A DNA stretch of 64,000 nt from assembly GCF_002270415.1 (NCBI RefSeq), contig NZ_NNRI01000019.1:93607-157606 (forward strand), read 5' to 3'. The position numbers were made by a program, and so were the translations under genes. The notes under the pieces are model-generated. The model saw only the letters and a list, made by a program, of their open reading frames with translations, did not search any database and had not been told where the DNA came from. The number at the start of each line of letters is the position of its first letter. Within the stretch, counting starts at the first letter, position 1. This DNA is from Mesorhizobium sophorae (GTDB taxonomy: Bacteria > Pseudomonadota > Alphaproteobacteria > Rhizobiales > Rhizobiaceae). Below, in pieces: positions 49,029 through 58,031 of the stretch.

Positions 49029-50445
49029 CTCGGAACCGCTCAAACAAACCGCAAGGACGCCGCTTTCGCTGCGTTTGTGGCCGCGTTCGCTGACGTTCCG
49101 TGTGATCGCCTTTTCCACGGTGTGGGCGATCGTGACCCTTGTCATCATCTTCACTCTGATCACCACGCTCTATCGCCAGGCCAGCGAGCGCGGCTTCGAC
49201 AGCCTGCTTTCGGCGCATCTGTTCAACCTGATCGGCTCCATCGGCATTTCCGACAGCGGTGCGCTCACCGGCGCTCCGGATCTCGGTGACCTGCGGTTCT
49301 CGGAGCCGAATTCGGGCTGGTACTGGTCGGTGGAACCTGCTTCGGAAGGCGTGCACGGAGATCTTCACTCATCGTCGATGACCAAGACGATCCCATCGCC
49401 CGATGTCGCCGATGTGCCCTTCAATTCCAGTTTCCAGCGCAGCTATGCGACCGAAGGCATCAACGGCGAGCAGCTCGAAGTGTTCGAGAGCGAATTCGTT
49501 CTCGACTCCAAGAACCGCGCCGCGCGCTTCCGCGTCATGGGCAACCAGAGCGAACTCGAACAGGAAATCTCGACCTTCCAGCGCCGCCTGCTGACGTATC
49601 TCAGCCTGTTCGGTGTCGGCATGATCGCCATCAACGCGATCGCCATTCTGCTCGGCCTGCAGCCGCTGCGCCGGGTCAGGAACGCACTTGCCATGGTGCG
49701 CGAGGGCACTGCGCACAGGCTCGACGGCCAGTTTCCGGCCGAGATCGAACCGCTTGCCAACGAAACCAATGCGTTGATCGAAAACAACAGGCGTATCGTC
49801 GAGCGGTCGCGCACCCAGGTCGGCAATCTCGCCCATTCGCTGAAGACGCCGCTGGCGGTGCTGCTCAACGAGGGCCGGGCGCTTGGCGGCGCCAAGGGGC
49901 AGTTGATTGCCGAGCAGGCCGCTTCCATGCAGAAGCAGGTCGATCACTACCTGCAGCGCGCCCGTGTCGCGGCGCAACGCGACAGCGTCGTCTACCGCAC
50001 GCCGGTGGCGCCCCTGGTGCAGCGCATGGTGCGGGTTTTGCAGAAACTCAACCCGCAGACCAACCTGTCGCTGGCGCTGCCGGCCACCGAGATCGTCTTC
50101 GCCGGCGAGCGCGAAGACCTTGAGGAATTGCTGGGCAATCTGCTCGAAAACGCGATGAAATGGGCCAGGAGCGCGGTGTTGGTATCGGTCGTGCCTTTGA
50201 CCGGCAAGGACGAGGCGGCCAGCCTGTTTGAGATCAGCATCGAGGATGACGGCCCGGGCATTCCCGAGGACAAGGCGCGCGAGGCGATGAAGCGTGGACG
50301 GCGCCTGGATGAGACAAAGCCCGGAACAGGTCTGGGGCTGGCCATTGTCGCCGACCTCGTCAACGAGTATGGAGGCGTTCTGGCGCTCGAACGGTCCGGC
50401 ATGGGCGGATTGAAGGCGGTGGTGCGATTGCGGAGCCTTCAATGA
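49012..50445 (+). CDS. feuQ: Sensor histidine kinase, FeuQ/PhoQ type
   Basis: A 477-residue protein. The first membrane segment is at residues about 29-53, a periplasmic sensor region of about 140 residues follows, and the second membrane segment is near 197-220. The HAMP region is LQPLRRVRNAL, the H-box LAHSLKTPLAVLLNE, the N-box LLENAMKWA, then DDGPGIP and GTGLGLAIV. It pairs with the overlapping regulator feuP. Confidence 0.85.
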   Translation: MSRRRNSEPLKQTARTPLSLRLWPRSLTFRVIAFSTVWAIVTLVIIFTLITTLYRQASERGFDSLLSAHLFNLIGSIGISDSGALTGAPDLGDLRFSEPNSGWYWSVEPASEGVHGDLHSSSMTKTIPSPDVADVPFNSSFQRSYATEGINGEQLEVFESEFVLDSKNRAARFRVMGNQSELEQEISTFQRRLLTYLSLFGVGMIAINAIAILLGLQPLRRVRNALAMVREGTAHRLDGQFPAEIEPLANETNALIENNRRIVERSRTQVGNLAHSLKTPLAVLLNEGRALGGAKGQLIAEQAASMQKQVDHYLQRARVAAQRDSVVYRTPVAPLVQRMVRVLQKLNPQTNLSLALPATEIVFAGEREDLEELLGNLLENAMKWARSAVLVSVVPLTGKDEAASLFEISIEDDGPGIPEDKAREAMKRGRRLDETKPGTGLGLAIVADLVNEYGGVLALERSGMGGLKAVVRLRSLQ

Positions 50446-50621
50446 TGCCTTCCCGGATCAATCCGAGTTCGACGGACAGTATTTACTATGGCGGCATGTC
50501 GATTGATCCCAGCGGCCAAATTTCCGACAAATATCAATACTATGGCCACGCCGACTTCTTCGATGACGCGGCCCCCGGCTCATCCATGACAGGCTCCAAC
50601 TCAAGAAAACCGGTTGTTGGC

Positions 50622-51059
50622 ATGAAGATTCGCGTCGCGCTTGTTTCCGCATTGCTGGCCGTTTCCGGCTGCACCACCCTGAGCGGCAAGGGCCCCTCGG
50701 TTGCGCCGACGCCGGCCTCGACGCCTCCGTCCAGCGGCAAGGTCACCACGACGATCATTTCTGCGATGGACGGCGGCCTGGTCGGCGGCTCGATCGGCAA
50801 CGGCCTGAGCGAGACCGAGAAGCGCAGCGCGCTCGAGGCGGAATACAAGGCGCTCGAATATACGACCAGTGGCCAGAAGGTGACATGGAAGGGCGACCAG
50901 GCTTCGCACTACGGCGAGGTGGTTCCCGGGCAGCCCTACCGGGTCGGTTCGCAGGACTGCCGCCAGTACACGCAGACGGTGTTTGCCGGCGGAGCCGGCG
51001 TCACGGCGCGCGGCACTGCTTGTCGCAACGCCGACGGCAGCTGGACGCCGCTGACCTGA
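50622..51059 (+). CDS. Surface-antigen-like outer membrane lipoprotein
   Basis: A 145-residue protein from ATG 50622. The lipobox LLAVSGC is at residues about 11-17, a Pro/Ser-rich linker follows, then GGLVGGSIGNGLSETEKRSALEAEYKALEY and GQDCRQ-like RVGSQDCRQYTQTV, features of the 17-kDa surface antigen/SmpA-like families. A glycine-zipper segment (MDGGLVGGSIGNG) fits membrane insertion. A longer ORF begins at 50442, but its extra 60 residues look non-coding. Confidence 0.8.
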   Translation: MKIRVALVSALLAVSGCTTLSGKGPSVAPTPASTPPSSGKVTTTIISAMDGGLVGGSIGNGLSETEKRSALEAEYKALEYTTSGQKVTWKGDQASHYGEVVPGQPYRVGSQDCRQYTQTVFAGGAGVTARGTACRNADGSWTPLT

Positions 51060-51186
51060 CGATCAACCGGGTCCGGCTGATGTCCGGCCGGTTGATGTCG
51101 ATCAAGGACATGCGGCGCGCCTGCCGTCAAAGCGTCGCAGGATGCATCTGTTGGCAGGGCATGGCTCTGCCTTTATTGGAAGAACC

Positions 51187-52326
51187 ATGCTGTTCTGGGT
51201 CATAGCCGCAATTCTCACGCTGGGTGCGAGCCTGGCGGTGCTGCTGCCGCTGGCCGCCAGCTCGAACGGCGCGTCGTCGACGGGCGATCACGATCTGGAA
51301 GTCTATCGCGATCAGTTGTCCGAACTCGACCGCGACGCCGCGCGTGGCTTGATCCAGCCGGCGGAAGCGGCTGAAGCGCGCGCCGAGATCGCGCGCCGCA
51401 TCCTCCGCCTCGACAATGCGGCTGCGACCGGCAAGGCATCCGTCAGGCAGGCCTCGGTCGCGGCGAGGCTGGTGGCGACCGCGGCCGTTCTGGCGGTCCC
51501 GCTGGTCAGCTGGGGGCTCTACAGCCAGCTCGGCTCTCCCGATCTGCCGTCTCAACCACTCAGTGAACGATTGGCCAAGAATCCGGCCGACAGTTCGGTG
51601 GACGAGTTGGTGGCGCGGGCCGAGGCCCATCTTGCCGCCAATCCATCCGATGGCAGGGGGTGGGACGTGCTCGCCCCCGTCTATCTGCGCATGCAGCGCT
51701 TTTCCGATGCGGCTGCAGCCTATCGCAATGCCATTCGCCTGGATGGCGACAGCGCGGTCCGCCGGGCCGGTCTTGGCGAGGCGATCGCCAATGCGGCGGG
51801 CGGCATTGTCTCGGCCGATGCCCAGGATGCCTTTGAGGCTGCACTGAAGCTCGATCCGGCCAATGCGAAAGCCAGCTTCTACCTGGCCATGGCGCTGGCG
51901 CAGGAGGGCCGCGTCAAGGAGGCGGTCGCGTCCTGGCAGGCGATGCTGGGCAGGCTGCCGCCGGATTCGCCATGGCGCGGCGCGGTTGAGCAGGCGCTGG
52001 CCAAATCCGGCAGCCCCGAAGTCGCCTCCGGCGGCGCCACCAACGGTCCCGATGCCGGCGATGTCGACGCCGCTTCCTCCATGTCTCCCGCCGACAGGGA
52101 AGCCATGATCAACACCATGGTCGCTGGTCTCGACGACAAACTGCGGCAGAATCCGCGTGACCCGGAAGGATGGATGCGGCTCGTTCGTTCGTATGTCGTG
52201 CTCGGCAAGGCCGACCAGGCGCGTGACGCGCTGGGTCGCGCTATTGCCGTCTTCGGAGCCGACAGTGACGAAGCCAAGAAATTCACCGCCTTTGCCGCCT
52301 CGCTTGGCCTGACGGCGACGGAGTAG
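51187..52326 (+). CDS. cycH: Cytochrome c maturation protein CcmI/CycH
   Basis: A 379-residue protein. Two membrane segments lie at residues 2-22 and about 93-112, with a leucine-zipper-like loop between (LEVYRDQLSELDRDAARGLI). TPR-type repeats follow (RVKEAVASWQAMLGRLPPDSPWR). CcmI delivers apocytochrome to the haem ligation complex. First of the cycHJKL operon, 7 bases before cycJ. Confidence 0.92.
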   Translation: MLFWVIAAILTLGASLAVLLPLAASSNGASSTGDHDLEVYRDQLSELDRDAARGLIQPAEAAEARAEIARRILRLDNAAATGKASVRQASVAARLVATAAVLAVPLVSWGLYSQLGSPDLPSQPLSERLAKNPADSSVDELVARAEAHLAANPSDGRGWDVLAPVYLRMQRFSDAAAAYRNAIRLDGDSAVRRAGLGEAIANAAGGIVSADAQDAFEAALKLDPANAKASFYLAMALAQEGRVKEAVASWQAMLGRLPPDSPWRGAVEQALAKSGSPEVASGGATNGPDAGDVDAASSMSPADREAMINTMVAGLDDKLRQNPRDPEGWMRLVRSYVVLGKADQARDALGRAIAVFGADSDEAKKFTAFAASLGLTATE

Positions 52327-52333
52327 GACTGAC

Positions 52334-52777
52334 ATGACGCGCAAGCAGAAACGATTGTCGGTGATCGCGGGCGGGCTGGCCTTCCTGGGCGCCGCCACCG
52401 GGCTGACCTTCTATGCGCTTGGCCAGAAGGCGTCCTATTTCTACATGCCGGCCGACCTCACCACCGCCAGTGTCCAGCCCGGCCAGCGCATCAGGCTGGG
52501 CGGACTGGTCGAAAAAGGCACGATCCAGCGCGGGCAGGGGGCGACGGTCGCCTTTTCGGTCACCGACACGCACAAATCGGTCAAAGTCACCTACACCGGC
52601 ATCCTGCCCGACCTTTTCCGCGAAGAGCAGGGCGTCATCACCGAGGGCAGTTTCGGCCCTGACGGCACCTTCGTTGCCGACAGCGTGCTGGCCAAGCATG
52701 ATGAGCGCTACATGCCCAAGGAGGTGGCCGACGGCCTGAAGGCCAAGGGCGTCTGGCAGGAGAGCAAGAGTGAGTAA
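52334..52777 (+). CDS. cycJ: Cytochrome c maturation haem chaperone CcmE/CycJ
   Basis: A 147-residue protein. It has an N-terminal anchor (residues 8-29), an OB-fold domain with IRLGGLVEKGT, and the haem-binding motif AKHDERYMP with covalent His122 and Tyr126. Periplasmic side of the membrane. The length is normal. Confidence 0.95.
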   Translation: MTRKQKRLSVIAGGLAFLGAATGLTFYALGQKASYFYMPADLTTASVQPGQRIRLGGLVEKGTIQRGQGATVAFSVTDTHKSVKVTYTGILPDLFREEQGVITEGSFGPDGTFVADSVLAKHDERYMPKEVADGLKAKGVWQESKSE

Positions 52778-52848
52778 GCAGGTTCCGCAAAGGGATCCCA
52801 TGGTTTTGCGGCAAGAACCTGCGGCAAAACAAAAGTCTGGGCGCAACC

Positions 52849-54840
52849 ATGGTTGAAACCGGACATTTCGCGCTGGTCCTGGCGTTTGCGCTTTCGCTGG
52901 TGCAGACGATCGTGCCGTTGTTTGGCGCACGCCTGAACAACCAGCGCCTGATGGCTGTCGGCGGTCCGGTCGCGGTGACAGGCTTTGCTTTGACGGCGCT
53001 GTCCTTCGTAGCGCTCGCGAGCGCCTATGCGAGTTCCGATTTCTCGGTGGCGAGCGTGTGGGAAAACTCGCATTCGCTGCAGCCGCTGATCTACAAGATC
53101 ACCGGAACCTGGGGCAATCACGAAGGCTCGATGCTGCTCTGGGTGCTGATCCTGACCTTCTTCGGCGCGCTTGTCGCCGCTTTCGGATCAAACCTGCCGG
53201 CGACGCTGCGCGCCAATGTGCTTGCCGTACAAGGGGCCATCGGTGCCGCCTTCTTCCTGTTCATCCTGGCGACGTCCAATCCGTTCATCCGGCTCAATCC
53301 GGCGCCGATCGAAGGCCGCGATCTCAACCCCATCCTGCAGGACCTCGGCCTCGCCATTCACCCGCCGTTTCTCTATCTCGGCTATGTCGGCTTCTCGATC
53401 TGCTTTTCCTTCTCGGTCGCCGCCCTCATCGAAGGGCGCATCGACGCGTCCTGGGCGCGCTGGGTGCGGCCGTGGACGCTGGTCGCCTGGATGTTCCTGA
53501 CCGGCGGCATCGCCATGGGCTCGTACTGGGCCTATTACGAGCTCGGCTGGGGTGGCTTCTGGTTCTGGGACCCGGTCGAGAACGCCTCCTTCATGCCGTG
53601 GTTGGCCGGCACCGCGCTGCTGCATTCGGCCATCGTCATGGAAAAGCGCTCGGCACTGAAGATCTGGACGCTGCTGCTCGCCATCCTGACCTTTTCGCTG
53701 TCGCTGCTCGGCACCTTCCTGGTCCGCTCGGGCGTGCTGACCTCCGTCCACGCCTTCGCCACCGATCCGACACGCGGCGTCTTCATCCTGTGCATCCTGA
53801 CGCTGTTCATCGGCGGTTCGCTGGCGCTGTTCGCGCTGCGTGCCTCCCGGCTGACGGCCGGCGGCCTGTTTCACCCGATTTCGCGCGAAGGTGCGCTCGT
53901 CCTCAACAATCTGTTCCTGACCACCGCGACCGCGACCGTGCTCGTCGGCACGCTCTATCCGCTCGCCGTTGAGGCTTTCTCGGCCGACAAGATCTCGGTC
54001 GGCGCGCCCTTCTTCAACCTGACCTTCGGCCCGCTGATGGTGCCGCTGCTGGTGATGGTTCCGTTCGGGCCGCTGCTGGCCTGGAAGCGCGGCGATGTCT
54101 TCGCCGTCGCCCAGCGCCTGATGGTGGCCTTTGCCGCCGCCCTTCTTGCGACGCTGGTCACCGCTCTGTTCATCGACGGCGCCTCTGTGTTCGCCGCACT
54201 TGGCGTCGGCCTCGCCGTCTGGCTGATCCTTGGCGCACTCACTGATCTCGCGGTCAAGTCAGGCTTCGGCAACGTTGCTGCCGGGAACGTGGTCACACGC
54301 ATGCTCGGCTTGCCACGCTCGGTCTTCGGCACTGCCTTTGCGCATCTTGGCCTTGGCCTTACCACGCTCGGCATCGTCGGCACGCTTTGCTTCGGCACGG
54401 AAAAAATCCTGTCGATGCATGCCGGCGAGACCGTCGAACTGTCCGGTCACACGCTGCGCTTCGTCGGGCTTTATCCTGCCCAGGGTCCGAACTACAGCGA
54501 GGATCGCGGCCGCTTCGAGCTGATCGGCGTCAGCGGCAGCGCGATTGGCGAAATCAGCTCCGCCAAGCGTTTCTATCCGGTACGGCAGATGACGACGACG
54601 GAGTCCGGCATCAGGACGATGGGCCTCTCGCAGCTCTACATCTCGCTCGGCGACGAGGGCAAGGACGGCTCCGTCGTGGTGCGCCTGTGGTGGAAGCCGC
54701 TGGTGACGCTGATCTGGGGCGGCGGCCTGGTGATGATGGCAGGCGCGGCCATGTCGCTGATGGACAGGCGCCTGCGTGTCGGCGCACCGTCGCGCCGGCG
54801 CAAGCAGGCCAGTGCCGTGCCGTCCGCGGGCCTGCCATGA
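52849..54840 (+). CDS. cycK: Cytochrome c haem lyase subunit CcmF/CycK
   Basis: A 663-residue, multi-pass protein. The WWD domain is seen as YELGWGGFWFWDPVENASFMPWL, with conserved His residues in TGTWGNHEGSMLLW and at IVMEKRS. It ligates haem to the apocytochrome CxxCH. Its TGA overlaps the start of cycL (ATGA). Confidence 0.95.
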   Translation: MVETGHFALVLAFALSLVQTIVPLFGARLNNQRLMAVGGPVAVTGFALTALSFVALASAYASSDFSVASVWENSHSLQPLIYKITGTWGNHEGSMLLWVLILTFFGALVAAFGSNLPATLRANVLAVQGAIGAAFFLFILATSNPFIRLNPAPIEGRDLNPILQDLGLAIHPPFLYLGYVGFSICFSFSVAALIEGRIDASWARWVRPWTLVAWMFLTGGIAMGSYWAYYELGWGGFWFWDPVENASFMPWLAGTALLHSAIVMEKRSALKIWTLLLAILTFSLSLLGTFLVRSGVLTSVHAFATDPTRGVFILCILTLFIGGSLALFALRASRLTAGGLFHPISREGALVLNNLFLTTATATVLVGTLYPLAVEAFSADKISVGAPFFNLTFGPLMVPLLVMVPFGPLLAWKRGDVFAVAQRLMVAFAAALLATLVTALFIDGASVFAALGVGLAVWLILGALTDLAVKSGFGNVAAGNVVTRMLGLPRSVFGTAFAHLGLGLTTLGIVGTLCFGTEKILSMHAGETVELSGHTLRFVGLYPAQGPNYSEDRGRFELIGVSGSAIGEISSAKRFYPVRQMTTTESGIRTMGLSQLYISLGDEGKDGSVVVRLWWKPLVTLIWGGGLVMMAGAAMSLMDRRLRVGAPSRRRKQASAVPSAGLP

Positions 54841-55304
54841 GCGCTCGGCTTTCGCTGACCTCGATCGTGCTGCTGCTGGCGCTGCTTTTCGCCGGTGCGG
54901 CGCAGGCGGTGAAGCCAGACGAGATGCTGGCCGATCCGGCGCTCGAGGCGAGGGCGCGGGCGCTGTCCGAAGGCCTGCGCTGCATGGTCTGCCAGAACCA
55001 GTCGATCGATGAATCCGACGCCGATCTGGCCCGCGACCTGCGCATCCTTGTGCGCCAGCGCCTCGTTGCCGGCGATACCGATCAACAGGTGATGGACTAT
55101 GTCGTGTCGCGCTACGGCGAGTTCGTCCTGCTGAAGCCGCGCTTCGAGCTGCGCAATGCCTTGCTGTGGGGTACGCCGGTCATCCTGCTGCTCATTGGCG
55201 GCATTTTCATTGTGATGACCGCGCGGTCGCGTCGCACGCTGGCAACAAAATCCCTGTCCGCCGAAGAGCAGGCATCGTTGGACGCCATTTTGCGCCGCGA
55301 CTGA
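54837..55304 (+). CDS. cycL: Cytochrome c maturation protein CcmH/CycL
   Basis: A 155-residue protein with a signal (ending AAQAVKP), the redox motif RCMVCQNQ (Cys49 and Cys52), and a C-terminal membrane anchor (LLWGTPVILLLIGGIFIVM). It keeps the apocytochrome cysteines reduced. Last gene of the cyc operon. Confidence 0.95.
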   Translation: MSARLSLTSIVLLLALLFAGAAQAVKPDEMLADPALEARARALSEGLRCMVCQNQSIDESDADLARDLRILVRQRLVAGDTDQQVMDYVVSRYGEFVLLKPRFELRNALLWGTPVILLLIGGIFIVMTARSRRTLATKSLSAEEQASLDAILRRD

Positions 55305-55435
55305 CGGTCGCGATCGTTCCCAAACATTACCAAAATTTCATGCGTCGGAAATAGCGCTGTAATGTGCGCCTCTCTAATTCTCTTTCCCGAGGATGCCGAT
55401 CAAGGGCGTCCATTTGAAAGAGGATACGAGACCCC

Positions 55436-56989
55436 ATGAGTATTGCCCCCAATTCATATTCCGTCACCCGCAAGCGTCTGATGGCCGCCGTCGCATCCAT
55501 CGCTGTTGCCGGCGCGATCGGCATCGGTGCGCTGACGACTGGAACAGGGCCCGTTCTGGCCGATGCCGTGCGTGTCGAGGCGCCGCAGGTGCCGGGCTTC
55601 GCCGACGTCGTCGAGCGCGTTTCTCCGGCTGTGGTCAGCGTCAAGGTCAAGGCCAAGATCAGCCCGGCGGCCGATGACGGCTCCGATCAGTCCGACGATC
55701 CGGACGGCATGAACAACCTGCCCAACAATCCGCAGTTGCGCCGCTTCTTCAAGGAATTCCGTGGTTTTGGCGATCAGAACGGCGAGGGTGGCGGTAATCG
55801 CCGCTTCAGCCACCGCGACCACAACAACGACCAGCCGCGACCGGTTGCACAGGGTTCCGGCTTCTTCATCTCCGATGATGGCTATCTGGTCACCAACAAC
55901 CACGTCGTCGAGGAAGGCTCGGCCTTCACCGTGGTGATGAATGACGGCAAGGAACTCGACGCCAAGCTGATCGGCACCGACCCACGCACCGATCTCGCCG
56001 TGCTCAAGGTCGACGGCGTCGGCAAGTTCACCTATGTCGACTTCGCGGACGACTCCAAGGTTCGCGTCGGTGACTGGGTGGTGGCCGTCGGCAATCCGTT
56101 CGGCCTCGGCGGCACGGTTACCGCCGGCATCGTCTCGGCCCGTGGCCGCGACATCGGCGCTGGCCCCTATGACGACTTCATCCAGATCGATGCTTCGGTC
56201 AATCGCGGCAATTCGGGCGGCCCGACCTTCAACCTCAACGGTCAGGTCGTCGGCATCAACACCGCGATCTTCTCGCCGTCAGGTGGCAGCGTCGGCATCG
56301 CCTTCGACATTCCGGCTTCGACCGCCAAGCAGGTCGTTCAGGACCTGATGAAGAGCGGTTCCGTGCAGCGTGGCTGGCTCGGCGTCGAAATCCAGCCGGT
56401 CACCTCCGACATCGCCGAATCGCTGGGCCTGAAGTCGCAGAATGGCGCCTTGGTTTCCAGTGCCCAGGACGAGGGTCCCGGCAAGAAGGCCGGCATCATT
56501 GCTGGTGACGTGATCACCCAGGTCGACGGCAAGGACGTTGCTTCGCCGAAAGAACTGGCCCGGCTGATCGGCGCCTACTCGCCCGGCAAGTCGGTCGACG
56601 TCACCGTGTGGCGTGATGGCAAGAGCCAGACCGTCAAGGTCGATCTCGGCAAACTGCCTTCGAGCGACAAGCAGGCATCGGCCGACCAGCAGCAGCCCGC
56701 CGCTCCGGCCAAGCCCGACTCGCTGGCCGATCTCGGCCTGACCGTCACCAAGTCCGAAAACGGCAAGGGGCTTGTGGTGACCGATGTCGATCCCGACAGT
56801 GATGCCGCCGACCGCGGCATCCAGCCGGGCGACATCATCACATCGGTCAATTCGACCGAAGTGAATGCCACCGACGACGTCACCAAGGCGATGACCGAGG
56901 CAGTCAAGTCCGGCCGCAAGGCCGTGCTGATGCAGATCACCCGCGACGACAACAATCGTTTCGTCGCGCTGCCCGTCGCCAAGGGCTGA
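55436..56989 (+). CDS. degP: Periplasmic serine protease DegP/HtrA type
   Basis: A 517-residue protein with a signal or anchor (residues about 14-42). The protease domain has the triad His156 (TNNHVVEEG), Asp186 (TDLAVLKV) and Ser260 (RGNSGGPTF). Two PDZ domains cover about residues 300-390 (IQPVTSDIAESLGL) and 420-510. A Gly/Asn/Asp-rich insert lies near 80-135. It degrades misfolded envelope proteins. The 131-base upstream gap probably holds its own promoter. Confidence 0.92.
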   Translation: MSIAPNSYSVTRKRLMAAVASIAVAGAIGIGALTTGTGPVLADAVRVEAPQVPGFADVVERVSPAVVSVKVKAKISPAADDGSDQSDDPDGMNNLPNNPQLRRFFKEFRGFGDQNGEGGGNRRFSHRDHNNDQPRPVAQGSGFFISDDGYLVTNNHVVEEGSAFTVVMNDGKELDAKLIGTDPRTDLAVLKVDGVGKFTYVDFADDSKVRVGDWVVAVGNPFGLGGTVTAGIVSARGRDIGAGPYDDFIQIDASVNRGNSGGPTFNLNGQVVGINTAIFSPSGGSVGIAFDIPASTAKQVVQDLMKSGSVQRGWLGVEIQPVTSDIAESLGLKSQNGALVSSAQDEGPGKKAGIIAGDVITQVDGKDVASPKELARLIGAYSPGKSVDVTVWRDGKSQTVKVDLGKLPSSDKQASADQQQPAAPAKPDSLADLGLTVTKSENGKGLVVTDVDPDSDAADRGIQPGDIITSVNSTEVNATDDVTKAMTEAVKSGRKAVLMQITRDDNNRFVALPVAKG

Positions 56990-56997
56990 GGCACGAC

Positions 56998-57042
56998 GCC
57001 GGAGCGTTCTTGTCTTCTCCCTGCGGATGAGGGCGCTCCGGC
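56998..57042 (+). terminator. Hairpin after degP
   Basis: GCCGGAGCG (56998-57006) pairs with CGCTCCGGC (57034-57042). It is a strong 9-bp stem with a 27-base loop and no direct T-run. The rest of the gap to 57349 shows no gene. Confidence 0.45.
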
Positions 57043-57349
57043 GGCAGGTTCGACTTTTCCAGTGCGGCGGTTTCAACACCCCCGAGCCGCCGTACGGGAA
57101 AGCATGGTGGAGCGCGCGTTAGTCAGTCATCGCGCTCTCCCCGGCGGCAGCGGGCTTCCCATCGCCCGCTGCCGCACCCTCAAGGCATGTCGTCAAAAAG
57201 AGTTTCAGCGGTCTTGGCGCAACGAGGTCGGGACAAGGATTTTTTTCGCGCGCGGCTTCGGATGATCTTGATCGCGATGCGCTTTGGCAAAGGCCACAAT
57301 GCAGATGTCTGCCACTCAACCTTCCAGCGAAATCGCGTATAACGGTCCT

Positions 57350-58024
57350 ATGAAGATTCTCGTCATAGAAGACGATCGCGAGGCTGCGGATTACTTGCAG
57401 AAAGCCTTCGCCGAGGCCGGTCACACGGCCCATGTTGCCGGAGACGGCGAAACCGGCTTTGCGCTCGCCGACGCCGGCGACTACGACGTGATGGTCATCG
57501 ACCGGATGATGCCGCGCCGCGACGGCCTGTCGGTCATTGCCGGCCTGAGGTCCAGGGGCAACACGACGCCGGTGCTGATCCTGTCGGCGCTCGGCGAGGT
57601 CGACGACCGGGTCACCGGCCTGCGCGCCGGCGGCGACGATTATCTGACCAAGCCCTATGCCTTCTCGGAGCTTCTGGCCCGCGTCGAGGTGCTGAACCGC
57701 CGCGCCAGCGCCAAGGAAGCCGAAACCGTCTACCGCGTCGGCGATCTGGAACTCGACAGGCTGTCGCACTCGGTCCGCCGCGCGGCGCGCGAGATCACGC
57801 TGCAGCCGCGCGAATTCCGCCTGCTGGAATATCTGATGCGCCATGCCGGCCAGGTGGTGACGCGCACCATGCTGCTCGAAAATGTCTGGGACTATCATTT
57901 CGATCCGCAGACCAATGTCATCGACGTCCATGTTTCGCGGCTGCGTGGCAAGATCGAGAAGGGCTTCGACAAGTCCATACTGCATACGGTTCGCGGCGCC
58001 GGTTACATGCTGAAGAGCGGCTAG
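57350..58024 (+). CDS. OmpR-family response regulator (degP-linked)
   Basis: A 224-residue protein from ATG 57350. The receiver domain has IEDD at residues 6-9 and Asp51 (MVIDRMMPRRDGL); the output winged helix has LQPREFRLLEYLMRH, NVIDVHVSRLRGKI and TVRGAGYML. A longer start at 57284 is possible. It pairs with the kinase 7 bases downstream. The stimulus is unknown; the position beside degP hints at envelope stress. Confidence 0.9.
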   Translation: MKILVIEDDREAADYLQKAFAEAGHTAHVAGDGETGFALADAGDYDVMVIDRMMPRRDGLSVIAGLRSRGNTTPVLILSALGEVDDRVTGLRAGGDDYLTKPYAFSELLARVEVLNRRASAKEAETVYRVGDLELDRLSHSVRRAAREITLQPREFRLLEYLMRHAGQVVTRTMLLENVWDYHFDPQTNVIDVHVSRLRGKIEKGFDKSILHTVRGAGYMLKSG

Positions 58025-58031
58025 CAGCAGC

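Noticed and set aside
50442..50621. N-terminal extension of the surface-antigen lipoprotein
   Set aside because: The extra 60 residues would bury the lipobox signal inside the protein, and codon use there is poor.
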